In this document: positions 24,190 to 32,174 of the stretch, one piece after another | Position numbering within the stretch: the stretch's first letter is position 1 | How the letters are laid out: each line of letters opens with the position of its first letter | Source: Pirellulales bacterium | GTDB taxonomy: Bacteria; Planctomycetota; Planctomycetia; Pirellulales; JAEUIK01 | Reading direction: 5' to 3' | Assembly: GCA_019636335.1 (NCBI GenBank) | Contig: JAHBXR010000005.1 | Span: 1 to 64,000, forward strand | Length of the DNA: 64,000 bases | Notes under the pieces: model-generated | Database searches by the model: none | Seen by the model: only the letters and a program-made list of their open reading frames with translations | What the model was told of the DNA's origin: nothing | Made by a program: the position numbers and the translations under genes

Positions 24190-25215
24190 ATGACCCACCT
24201 GACACGTGCCAGCGCACAGCTTTTCGTGCGCAGCGAAGACGAATGCTTTGAGTCTTTGTCGGAATTGCTCAACCATTGCCGGTGGCAACAGGCCGAATCC
24301 ATCGACCTCTGGCAGCCGCCGGCGGTCTTGCGGCCGATCAACCAGCACGGCCGGCTGATGCTCTCGGCTGGCAGCGACGGAGCCTTTGCGCTCAACGACT
24401 GGTCCTTCTCGCAACTCTGCGGGCTGGCCCGCGTGAGCAAGGAGACCGTCAATCGGTTGTCGGTTGACACGGCGCAAGTCGTGTTCGGCGAGACGCTACC
24501 CAGCGGCAACAAGCCGGTGCAGTTGTTGACCGAGGGAGACCGCCTACGGTCGATCCACGGCTCCAGCTACACGCGGCTGCACAACGCCGAACTGCTGACG
24601 ATGCTCAGCGAGTTCGCCGTCGATTTTCAGCCGCCGCAACGGGCGGCTACCGGTCACACGGGACTCTATTGCGGCGAGCAGGATTTGTTCTGCTTTCTCA
24701 TCGATCCCTTGGGCTGGACCGAGATCGACGGCGAGGCGTTCGCACCGGGATTCTTTGTGTGGAATTCGGAAGTTGGCCGCCGGTCGGTCGGCGTGCAGAC
24801 CTTTTGGTTCCAGGCGGTATGCGCTAATCACATCGTCTGGGACGCGGTCGAAGTCGTGGAGTTCGCCCGCAAGCATACGGGCAACGTCCACGAATCGCTG
24901 GTCGAAATCCGCCGGATTGTCGAAGGGCTGGTCGCCAAGCGCGATGAGCGCCGGGACGGCTTCTACGGTGTAGTCCGAAAGGCCATGCAAACGGCACTGG
25001 GAGACGACGCCGACGAGGTGCTACAAGTGCTGTCGAAAGCCGGTGTCAATCGGGCCTTGGCAGCCAAGGCACTGGAAATCGCCCGTCAGAAAGGGCGATT
25101 CACCGTCTTCGCGGTGGTCGATGCCCTGACGCGGTTGGCCGGCGAGCTGAAATTCGCCGGCGACCGCACCGAGGCGGATCAGCGCGCCGGGCGGCTGTTG
25201 GAGCTGGTGACCTGA
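24190..25215 (+). CDS. DUF932 domain protein
   Basis: A 341-residue member of the DUF932 phage/plasmid-like family: DRLRSIHGSSYTRLHNAELL, FLIDPLGW, the core FAPGFFVWNSEVGRRSVGVQ, then TFWFQAVCANHIVWDA. Function is unknown, but the family is widespread on plasmids and phages. ATG 24190 follows a strong AAAGGGGGAGG; the longer frame is rejected. It heads a run of small genes, each with its own ribosome site. Confidence 0.83.
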   Translation: MTHLTRASAQLFVRSEDECFESLSELLNHCRWQQAESIDLWQPPAVLRPINQHGRLMLSAGSDGAFALNDWSFSQLCGLARVSKETVNRLSVDTAQVVFGETLPSGNKPVQLLTEGDRLRSIHGSSYTRLHNAELLTMLSEFAVDFQPPQRAATGHTGLYCGEQDLFCFLIDPLGWTEIDGEAFAPGFFVWNSEVGRRSVGVQTFWFQAVCANHIVWDAVEVVEFARKHTGNVHESLVEIRRIVEGLVAKRDERRDGFYGVVRKAMQTALGDDADEVLQVLSKAGVNRALAAKALEIARQKGRFTVFAVVDALTRLAGELKFAGDRTEADQRAGRLLELVT

Positions 25216-25226
25216 GGAGGAGTGCC

Positions 25227-25448
25227 ATGGATCCTCAGCAATGTTGGAATGACCTGACCGCGGCTCTGGCCGCGGGGCGTTCCGATGACGCCCAGGAGTC
25301 GGCCGAGTCGCTGTTGGCCTGGCTGCGGCGCGGTGGTTTTCCGCCGCAAACGCAGTCGGGCCGGCAACTCCCCGACGCGTTCAATCGGGCCGTGGCCTTG
25401 GCGGCGTGCAGCTTTCTGGTGCTGCAAGAAAAACCGCCATGTTCGTAG
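25227..25448 (+). CDS. Small protein downstream of DUF932
   Basis: A 73-residue protein beginning MDPQQCWNDLTAALAAG, with GAGGAGG just before the ATG and a gap of 11 bases after the DUF932 stop. Helical, no known motif. Tight spacing and the ribosome site support a real gene of unknown function. Confidence 0.65.
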   Translation: MDPQQCWNDLTAALAAGRSDDAQESAESLLAWLRRGGFPPQTQSGRQLPDAFNRAVALAACSFLVLQEKPPCS

Positions 25449-25470
25449 TTCGTTGTATTCGAGGAGGTGA

Positions 25471-25668
25471 ATGGTGATGAGTTCCAGCGTGCCCGAGATG
25501 CCTTTTTCGCTGGTGTGTGAAAGCTGCGACGCGGGGATGGAACTGTGCAGTCAGAGCCAGGCCGAAGCGGCTGGGTGGACGGACATCCAACCCGCTCCCG
25601 ACCTGCCGATGGCCAATTACCTCGGGCGATGTCCCGAATGTCAGCGTGCCGTCGACGAAATGTCGTAG
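25471..25668 (+). CDS. Small zinc-ribbon-like protein
   Basis: A 65-residue protein with two CxxC motifs (CESC near residue 17 and CPEC near 54), fitting a one-zinc ribbon. GAGGAGGTGA abuts the ATG at 25471; a second ATG at 25477 is equally possible. Part of the small-gene run after DUF932. Confidence 0.65.
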   Translation: MVMSSSVPEMPFSLVCESCDAGMELCSQSQAEAAGWTDIQPAPDLPMANYLGRCPECQRAVDEMS

Positions 25669-25750
25669 CCCGTCGATGGGTAGTCGCACGCTTCGCGTGG
25701 AAGGTGCGACCTGTTTTGTGTCCGGTAACTTGTATGAAGGAGATTGAACG

Positions 25751-26026
25751 ATGACCCAAGCAACGAAAGACAAAGTCCGCCCAGTCCACGATGTCCGCCT
25801 GGGGCGGATCAAGGCCGCCATCTGGGCCAACGGTACGGAGAACGGCACGCGCTACAACGTGACGTTCACCCGCATCTACAAAGATGGCGACCAGTGGAAG
25901 GACTCAACCAGCTTTGGTCGCGATGACCTGCCGCTGGTGGCCAAGGTGGCCGACCTGGCCCATAGCTGGATCTTCCAGCAGGGTTCGTCGGCTGCCTCCC
26001 AGCAGCACGAGGAAGACCAGTTTTAG
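25751..26026 (+). CDS. Small conserved-looking protein of unknown function
   Basis: A 91-residue protein with a beta-rich core RLGRIKAAIWANGTENGTRYNV followed by FTRIYKDGDQWKDSTSFGRDD and an acidic tail. AAGGAG precedes the ATG. The pattern is familiar from plasmid and phage cargo genes, where it has no assigned function. A possible OB-like or single-strand-binding role is speculation. Confidence 0.68.
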   Translation: MTQATKDKVRPVHDVRLGRIKAAIWANGTENGTRYNVTFTRIYKDGDQWKDSTSFGRDDLPLVAKVADLAHSWIFQQGSSAASQQHEEDQF

Positions 26027-26125
26027 GCTGGCTTTCGCTATCTGAGGTTCTCTCTTGAGGTCCACTGCACCACCTGGACCTCAATTTCTTTTTTGTCGGA
26101 CTTCGGTACTTGGGGATCGACTGCC

Positions 26126-26266
26126 ATGCTCACCTTGTTCCTCATTCTGCTGCTCGGGCTCTTGGTGCAATCCATTCGCCAGAGCCCGATGCCGACATTG
26201 GTCAGGGCCAAGAGCGTGTTGGCGACGGTGCTGGCGATCTGGATTCTGGTGAGACTCTCGTCGTAA
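26126..26266 (+). CDS. 46-residue membrane peptide
   Basis: A short frame MLTLFLILLLGLLVQSIRQS ending WILVRLSS gives two hydrophobic segments separated by a positively charged turn. It sits in line with the neighbouring small genes, with no clear ribosome site. Unknown function. Confidence 0.4.
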   Translation: MLTLFLILLLGLLVQSIRQSPMPTLVRAKSVLATVLAIWILVRLSS

Positions 26267-26279
26267 AGGGATTCGCCAC

Positions 26280-26507
26280 GTGTTACCCGAATATTCCCCA
26301 TCACGGGACGCTTTCGAACCTGGTTCGCCCGTGCGCGACGGAGCGTCGCCAACGCCTTGGTATCACGTTTGTCGACGCTGTGAGGCGAAGTGGTTTGCGC
26401 AGTGCGCGAGGATGAGGTGCCCGCGCTGCCACTGTCTCAGCAGTTCCGAGGAACAGCAGTTGCCTCCCTGGCACAGTCTGCGCGAGGAGAAGAACGCTAA
26501 GAGGTGA
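26280..26507 (+). CDS. Small zinc-ribbon protein
   Basis: A 75-residue protein starting at GTG 26280 behind AAAGGGA. The core VCRRCEAKWFAQCARMRCPRC has two CxxC pairs, typical of a rubredoxin-like zinc ribbon, followed by a hydrophilic tail. Fourth member of the small-gene run. Confidence 0.6.
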   Translation: MLPEYSPSRDAFEPGSPVRDGASPTPWYHVCRRCEAKWFAQCARMRCPRCHCLSSSEEQQLPPWHSLREEKNAKR

Positions 26508-26743
26508 CACTCGTGCAGTGCGCTCAAAGCCCCCGACAGGAATCGGACCAACAAAGGCCGACCGCGGGGGCGACCGAAGTCAGCCGCAGGGGAGGGGCGC
26601 AACGCCTTCGCCGTCCCATCACCCCTCGGGGGCCAAGGGCCTCGCGGCCTCACGGGGCGAGCCCCCGAGGGATGACAGGCCGACGAAGGCCGACAGACTC
26701 TGGCTGCCATCGAAGGCAGCGATTTGGTTGACGAAATGGATTG

Positions 26744-27367
26744 ATGTTCGCTATGCACCACAGCCCCGAACGTTCCCGCCGCCAGCAACTCGTGCGGCTG
26801 CTGGCGTATGCTCTGCGACACCATCCCGATGATTTCGGAGTGTCGCTCACCCCCGCCGGCTGGACCGACCTGGAACAGTTCATCGAGCAGATCCAGCGGC
26901 TGCCAAAATTCTCTTCGATCACGGTCGACGAGGTGGAGCAATTGTTGCGAACGTCCTCGGGCCAGCGCTTCGAGCTGGCCGGCAGTCGGATTCGTGCCCG
27001 CTACGGACACAGCGTGCCGGGGATCGTCACAGGGGAGGAGCGAGAGCCGCCCGAGCGGTTGTTTCATGGCACTTCGTCCACTTCACTTGCGCACATTCAA
27101 TCCGCGGGACTGCAATCCATGGGACGTTGCCTGGTGCATCTCACCAGCGACTTGAGCTATGCTTGCCGCGTTGCCGGCAGCGAGACCAGCCAGCCGCTCG
27201 TGCTCCGCGTCGCGGCTCGCCGCGCGCATGCGGCCGGAGTCGTCTTTCTCCAGGCCTCGCATCATGTCTGGCAAACAACGGCCGTGCCGGTGACATTCCT
27301 CACAACGCTGTTGCAAGTTGGTGATCATGCCGGTGGCATAGGTCATCCCACGCCGAGCGCTGAATAG
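26744..27367 (+). CDS. kptA: RNA 2'-phosphotransferase (KptA/Tpt1 family)
   Basis: A 207-residue Tpt1/KptA-like protein: LLAYALRHHPDDFGVSLTPA then GWTDLEQFI (winged N-domain), IRARYGHS, FHGTSSTSLAHIQSAGL and HLTSDLSYACRVAG (ADP-ribosyltransferase-like lobe). The family removes an internal 2'-phosphate at RNA ligation junctions using NAD+. In eukaryotes this finishes tRNA splicing; bacterial roles are unclear. Its presence on an element with a large tRNA array and near HEPN-type RNases suggests tRNA repair, which is inference. ATG 26744 chosen over the preceding TTG. Confidence 0.85.
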   Translation: MFAMHHSPERSRRQQLVRLLAYALRHHPDDFGVSLTPAGWTDLEQFIEQIQRLPKFSSITVDEVEQLLRTSSGQRFELAGSRIRARYGHSVPGIVTGEEREPPERLFHGTSSTSLAHIQSAGLQSMGRCLVHLTSDLSYACRVAGSETSQPLVLRVAARRAHAAGVVFLQASHHVWQTTAVPVTFLTTLLQVGDHAGGIGHPTPSAE

Positions 27368-27848
27368 TTGGGCAAAGCCGGCAGAGTAAGCCAGGACATA
27401 TCGTTCGTCCCAAGTTCTGCGTGCAGGTACTTGGGAGCGACTCTTGCGTTCGCAGGCAATGCGCACCATCACCACCGGTGGAATTCAGTGGCGAGGCACG
27501 ACCGCCAAGAGGTGGCGGCAGCGCAAGGAATTCTCGCAAACAAAATGCCCCTGAGCACAGTTCCATCTGGCTCAGGGGCGTCGGATAGGAGGGCCATGCT
27601 GGTCCTCTCGCGTCGGGAGAAACCGTTGTAGTAACCAGCGACTCGATTCGTCAACATCGATTGGGAAATCCCATTCTGGTGATCTCCATCGATAGAAACC
27701 TCCGAGCCTGGTGCGACCCCTCTCGCTCGGTTTGCCTCAGGCGTTCACGCAGGCAATCCATGCGCCATTCAGCCAGACGTTTTCGTTGGCTGGATGGTCC
27801 CTCTTCGTGCTAGACAAAGGACATTATCCAGCATGACCGGGAACCTGA
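27368..27848. other. Intergenic region, no gene seen
   Basis: About 480 bases between kptA and the integrase. It holds the hairpin at 27547-27579. Short frames on both strands have no recognisable product. An attachment site for the integrase could be here, but no repeat pair was found. Confidence 0.5.
27547..27579 (-). terminator. Stem-loop, possible terminator
   Basis: GCCCCTGAGC (27547-27556) pairs with GCTCAGGGGC (27570-27579), a perfect 10-bp stem with a 13-base loop. On the minus strand it is followed by ATTTTG, a short T-run. No minus-strand gene is visible upstream, so its role is unclear. Confidence 0.45.
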
Positions 27849-28856
27849 GTGAGCGACGAGGAGAATCCAGATTCAGGCGGTAATTCAGTGCCGCAATTGG
27901 TAGCCGGCTCGTTGCCGGCTTTCGGCCGGCCTGGGCGCTGTCCAGCGATCGTGTCGGGTGCCGGCCGCGCGGCGGAGTTTGCCTGGGAGGAATTCTTTCG
28001 CGGCGAGATTCGCAATCTACATACTCGGAAAGCCTACGAGCATGCCGTGCGGCGGTTTCTGCAATGGCTGACCTTGCGTGGCGTCGAACTGCACGAGGCA
28101 ACGCCCGGACTGATCGGCGAATATTTCGATCAACATCCATCGAGCCCGGCAACTCGCAAATTGCACCTGGCCGCGATTCGCCGATTCTTTGACCGACTCG
28201 TGGTCCGGCACGTCGTCGTTCTGAATCCGGCCCTCTCCGTGCGCGGACCTCGCCACCAGGTCGTAGAAGGCCGCACGCCCGAGATGCCAGTCGCGCAAGC
28301 CAGAACGCTGTTGCGGTCGATCGACACCCGCAAGCTGATCGGCCTACGTGATCGAGCAATACTGGCTGTCCTTATCTATACGGCGGCCCGCGTGGGAGCC
28401 GTGGCCGGATTGCGCCGCCGGGATTTCTGGCATGACGGCACCCAATATCAACTCCGTTTCCACGAAAAAGGCGGCAAGCTGCGCGAGATCCCGGTGCGAG
28501 CCGACTTGGAGCAGATCATCCTCACCTATCTCACCGTTGCCGGACTCACCGATGCCGTTCCTGGCACACCACTTTTTCAGCCAGCTATCGGTCAGACTGA
28601 CCGGCTATCCCCTCGCCCACTGGCCGCAGCCGACATCTGCCGCATGGTCAAGCGTCGCCTAGCCCGCGCTGGGCTGTCGGCGCATTTCTCGCCCCACTCC
28701 TTCCGCGTCACCACGATCACCGATCTGCTGCTGCACGGTGCCGCACTCGAAGACGTGCAACACCTCGCCGGCCACGCCGATCCACGCACGACTCGGCTCT
28801 ACGACCGCCGGCAACGACGAGTGAGGAGAAACCTAGTCGAAAGAATTACCATTTAA
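27849..28856 (+). CDS. Tyrosine recombinase/integrase
   Basis: A 335-residue tyrosine recombinase. N-terminal SAM-like core-binding domain (RNLHTRKAYEHAVRRFLQWL). The catalytic domain carries Arg (TAARVGAVAGLRRRD), Lys/beta-hairpin (FHEKGGKLREIPV), HxxR (SPHSFRVTTI), His in LAGHADPRT and the nucleophile Tyr in TRLYDRRQ. GTG start at 27849. It could integrate the element into the tRNA site at 7.9 kb, though tRNA-targeting integrases usually lie next to their att site and this one is 20 kb away. Confidence 0.88.
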   Translation: MSDEENPDSGGNSVPQLVAGSLPAFGRPGRCPAIVSGAGRAAEFAWEEFFRGEIRNLHTRKAYEHAVRRFLQWLTLRGVELHEATPGLIGEYFDQHPSSPATRKLHLAAIRRFFDRLVVRHVVVLNPALSVRGPRHQVVEGRTPEMPVAQARTLLRSIDTRKLIGLRDRAILAVLIYTAARVGAVAGLRRRDFWHDGTQYQLRFHEKGGKLREIPVRADLEQIILTYLTVAGLTDAVPGTPLFQPAIGQTDRLSPRPLAAADICRMVKRRLARAGLSAHFSPHSFRVTTITDLLLHGAALEDVQHLAGHADPRTTRLYDRRQRRVRRNLVERITI

Positions 28857-28915
28857 TCGCGTTACACCACTGCAACAGACGCCATAACTAGATACTCTCA
28901 AATAACTTGATGAAA

Positions 28916-28930
28916 ATAACCATTGGTTAT
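28916..28930. promoter_or_regulatory. Palindromic operator, copy 1
   Basis: ATAACCATTGGTTAT is a perfect 7+1+7 palindrome, nested in a wider CTTGAT...ATCAAG repeat (28907-28934). A second exact copy lies 73 bases downstream, next to the start of the XRE-GHKL gene. Likely binding site of that gene's own XRE domain (autoregulation). Confidence 0.65.
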
Positions 28931-28978
28931 CAAGTGGTCTTTCGATTAGCGGAATCTAGGATTTTTTCGGCCAGGGAC

Positions 28979-29006
28979 TTGTACAATGATAACCATTGGT
29001 TATATT
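28979..29006 (+). promoter_or_regulatory. Candidate promoter overlapping operator copy 2
   Basis: TTGTAC (28979-28984) and TATATT (29001-29006) are spaced by 16 bases and could be -35 and -10 boxes. The second ATAACCATTGGTTAT palindrome (28989-29003) fills the spacer, so a bound repressor would block polymerase. The start codon is at 29050 with GGAGG just upstream. Confidence 0.55.
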
Positions 29007-29049
29007 AAGGTAGGTTGGCGGCGGATTACTCGCGGCTGGGAGGTGCTCA

Positions 29050-31179
29050 ATGAGCTCCCGAATGACGGAAGGCGTTTCAGAAAGGCTTGTTACCGCTATT
29101 CGTGAGGGTGGTATAACCCAAGGGACTTTGGCTTCGCAGATCGGCGCTACCCAAGCTGCCGTATCGCAATGGTGTACGGGGAAAAAGTCGCCCACAAATG
29201 CGAACATTGACGCAATCTCCGCCGCGTTGGGGATCCACAGCCATTGGCTCCAGTCGGGGGTCGGACCGATGAGGGTTGTTGATTCTGTAGCACAGCGTGT
29301 TGACTACTCCCGCGACGCATTCTGGGGGTTTCGGCGGGCGCCCGAAGACGGTGGGCGCGACTTCGGCAATGCCAATGTCTGGTCCTTCGAGCCCACAATC
29401 GAAGTCCTTGTTCGCGAGGTCTTGCAGAATGCCCTCGACGCCATTGTTCCTGGCGGCTCCCAGGTTCAGGTAGTTTTTCGCCTTATCGAATTGCGCAACG
29501 GCGACCTGCAAAAGTATCAGAAGTCGATCAAGTGGAAGGAACTCCACCAACATCTCGATGCTTCAACGCACAATCGGCAGAAGTTGGGGTCGCTGATCAA
29601 AGACGGCCTGGAATCGCTCGAAGAATCTGGCCATCTGATGTTGCTGGTCATTGAAGATTCAGGCACGACGGGGCTGCTAGGTCCAGAAAGTGGAGACGGA
29701 AAGTTTGCGGCGCTGTGCCGGAACAATCTTGATTCGAACAAGGAGGGAACTGCAACCAAAGGTGGGGCGTTCGGTCTGGGGAAAGGCGTCTTGTGGCGCG
29801 CTTCCCGCTTCGCAGCGGTCATGTTCTGTTCGAATCTTTCCCATCCCTCAGAGGCCGGCCTTCGAAATCATCGATTGATCGGCCGTTGCGACTTACCCTG
29901 GCATGAGGTCGAGGGCGAGGCTTTCGCCGGACCAAGCTGGTTTGGTCAGCCGCATGATGCGAATCGATCCTTCGCGGTTTCCTTCTGGGATAACGATGCC
30001 CTTGCGCGAGACCTCTATCTTGGCCGGGAAGACCTCGGCAGTGGAACGTCTGCTTGTGTCGTCGGGTTCCATGACCCGAGCTCCGATCGCCTCAAGTCTG
30101 CCCGTGAACTCGCAGAGGAGATTGAGAAGGCCGCAGCTACGCATTTCTTCCCCGCGCTTTCGAGCGGAAAGCTGTCAGTCTCGGTCAAGACTTATGGCGG
30201 TCGAGCGGATTACGACAAAGACGCGCCAATCACATCGGCGGAGGTGGATGCTCGGCAGCTTCAGCCTGAGTTTTGGCGGATGCTGCAAGCACTCAGCGAG
30301 GATAGCTTCGCGGAAACTCTCAAAACGCCGGGCGAGATCGTGCGAAAACCCGTGTCGCTATCGCTTCCGTCTCGCAAGGTTGATCCAAAGCACCCCGAAT
30401 ATGAGCATGAGGCGGTGCTTCTTGTCCGATATGCTCCGGAAGATGAAGCAGGAACAGAATGCAATCGGTTGGCGATGTTTCGTGGACCAGGCATGGTTGT
30501 CTCGGAACGAAAACTTGGCGGAATCTGCCTTGGGAGCCGACCGTTCCATGCGCTGCTGCTTTGTGGCGCCGCTGCCGGTGACCAACCTGCGGACTTGGCG
30601 GCTGATGAGTTTCTCCGGACAGCCGAACCGCCGTCTCACAACAAATGGATGGCAACACCTGAATTGAAGGCCGCGTATACGCGCGGCTGTGTGAGTAAGC
30701 TCGATGCCTTTTTGGAGAAAGCAATCGAGGTTCTCCGCGACTTGGTCAAGCCAGTCTCGCGCGATCTAGGAAACGGCCCCAACTCCCTGCGCGAACTCTT
30801 CCGAGTGGGGACAGAGCCTGTTTCGGTCGCCAAGGAAAGGCCCCGTGTCATCGCTCAACAAGGAGAAGTCGACAAACAGGGACGATGGAATGTTGAAGCT
30901 CGTGTGCGAATGAAGCCCAATGCGCGCGAGGTCTTGATGACGCCCGCGGTCCTTTTTGTTGCCGAGACCGGCGGTGGACAGCCAGTTCTCTGGGAGTCGA
31001 TTGAGGCGATCAGCAACAACTGCGCGGTCGAAGGACATCAACTGCGAGTCCAGCCTGGCACTCGCGAAGTTCATTTCCGCGGGACGACTGACAGAGAGTC
31101 GCATCCCGTTCCGGCGAACGAGTCAAGTGTTGTGGTAGACCTTCGCAGGGTTATCGTTGTCCCGAAAGGAACGGCATGA
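29050..31179 (+). CDS. XRE HTH fused to a GHKL-type ATPase
   Basis: A 709-residue protein. Residues about 10-65 are an XRE HTH (ITQGTLASQIGATQAAVSQW, ALGIHSHWLQSG). A GHKL ATPase module follows: N-box VREVLQNALDAI near 118-130, G1-like VIEDSGTTGL near 202, G2-like GGAFGLGKGVLW near 238. A C-terminal half of about 400 residues has no recognised domain. GHKL ATPases (Hsp90, MutL, MORC, gyrase B class) act as ATP-driven clamps. GGAGG precedes the ATG, and the stop overlaps the next gene in ATGA. It heads a three-gene module and probably represses its own promoter. Confidence 0.78.
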   Translation: MSSRMTEGVSERLVTAIREGGITQGTLASQIGATQAAVSQWCTGKKSPTNANIDAISAALGIHSHWLQSGVGPMRVVDSVAQRVDYSRDAFWGFRRAPEDGGRDFGNANVWSFEPTIEVLVREVLQNALDAIVPGGSQVQVVFRLIELRNGDLQKYQKSIKWKELHQHLDASTHNRQKLGSLIKDGLESLEESGHLMLLVIEDSGTTGLLGPESGDGKFAALCRNNLDSNKEGTATKGGAFGLGKGVLWRASRFAAVMFCSNLSHPSEAGLRNHRLIGRCDLPWHEVEGEAFAGPSWFGQPHDANRSFAVSFWDNDALARDLYLGREDLGSGTSACVVGFHDPSSDRLKSARELAEEIEKAAATHFFPALSSGKLSVSVKTYGGRADYDKDAPITSAEVDARQLQPEFWRMLQALSEDSFAETLKTPGEIVRKPVSLSLPSRKVDPKHPEYEHEAVLLVRYAPEDEAGTECNRLAMFRGPGMVVSERKLGGICLGSRPFHALLLCGAAAGDQPADLAADEFLRTAEPPSHNKWMATPELKAAYTRGCVSKLDAFLEKAIEVLRDLVKPVSRDLGNGPNSLRELFRVGTEPVSVAKERPRVIAQQGEVDKQGRWNVEARVRMKPNAREVLMTPAVLFVAETGGGQPVLWESIEAISNNCAVEGHQLRVQPGTREVHFRGTTDRESHPVPANESSVVVDLRRVIVVPKGTA

Positions 31180-32174
31180 GAAAGACGATTTTCCCCTACC
31201 CAACGCTTGTCGGCGAGCTCGAGTTGAGTCTTACGGAGCCCCGTATTGACAATCAATTGGTGCCGCCCGAAGCAATTCTGCCAAACGAGCGGTCCATCTT
31301 ATTGTTCGGCCACGATCCAAATGACTGGACGAACCTAACGCTTCGCATTGATGTTGAAGTGCCGCCTGCCGAACTGGAGCGATTTGAAAATGAACATGGT
31401 GCCGTGAACCTCGTGGTTGTCGCTTCATGTCGCCCCACGAACACGCGGCAACCGATTCCCTTGCAGCGATCGCCTCTCGGTCCTTCACATTGGGGAGCGA
31501 AAACCACGATTTCACGCAGCGGATTTCGTGAAAAAGTCGTGCTACAGGCAATCCTGACCGCAGCCGTGCAGGGAGTTCCCCATCGCCCGGTCGCAGTCAG
31601 TGAGTCTTGGACGTTGCACTTTGACCCCAGTGAGAGTCTCCGAATCGCGGGAACGCTTGCCGTCAAGTGGTGCGATTTCAAGTCTGAGTCGGCCCCGCCG
31701 ATCGCACGGCAGTTTTCGGACTCATCGCATGTCGTCGACCTCGACCAACCCCTGCCGGAGATACTTCTGAACTCATCGTTTGAGGGGTTGGAACCGTTGC
31801 TTCGCGACGCGAAAGACCGCTCCCCGGTCGAGCAGGCATTGCACGACAGCACCCGCATGTCCATCGCGCGAAGCGTTTGGATGGCGCTTCTGGGCGACGC
31901 CATGTCAGCGGTCATCCCGGGAGAAGATGGCGAAGACCCGACTTGGCCAAACCGAGAATGGCATGCGGAGGTGCTGAAGAGAATTCTGCCCGAGATCGAA
32001 CCCGCCAAGAGCGAAACCGAGATTCTTAACCTGGCCGCCGGTGAATGGCAGGCGCATCCAGGCTCGGCCACGTTTCTGTCGCGGTCCGAGGCCGTCATTG
32101 GCGATCTTGTAGGCGCCAACAAGGCTCTCCGAAAATCGACCCAGACTCTTCTGAGAAAAGGAATCGTATCGTGA
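31176..32174 (+). CDS. Unknown protein, second gene of the GHKL module
   Basis: A 332-residue soluble protein with no family I recognise. It begins MRKTIFPYPTLVGELELSL. The first 200 residues look beta-rich and the C-terminal 130 helical (EQALHDSTRMSIARSVWMAL, WHAEVLKRILPEIEP). It overlaps the GHKL gene (ATGA) and the following gene (GTGA), so the three products are probably made in fixed ratio and may form a complex. Confidence 0.65.
   Translation: MRKTIFPYPTLVGELELSLTEPRIDNQLVPPEAILPNERSILLFGHDPNDWTNLTLRIDVEVPPAELERFENEHGAVNLVVVASCRPTNTRQPIPLQRSPLGPSHWGAKTTISRSGFREKVVLQAILTAAVQGVPHRPVAVSESWTLHFDPSESLRIAGTLAVKWCDFKSESAPPIARQFSDSSHVVDLDQPLPEILLNSSFEGLEPLLRDAKDRSPVEQALHDSTRMSIARSVWMALLGDAMSAVIPGEDGEDPTWPNREWHAEVLKRILPEIEPAKSETEILNLAAGEWQAHPGSATFLSRSEAVIGDLVGANKALRKSTQTLLRKGIVS

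Noticed and set aside
26504..26731. A 75-codon plus-strand frame before kptA
   Set aside because: Arg/Pro-rich product of a GC-rich spacer and no homology signal.
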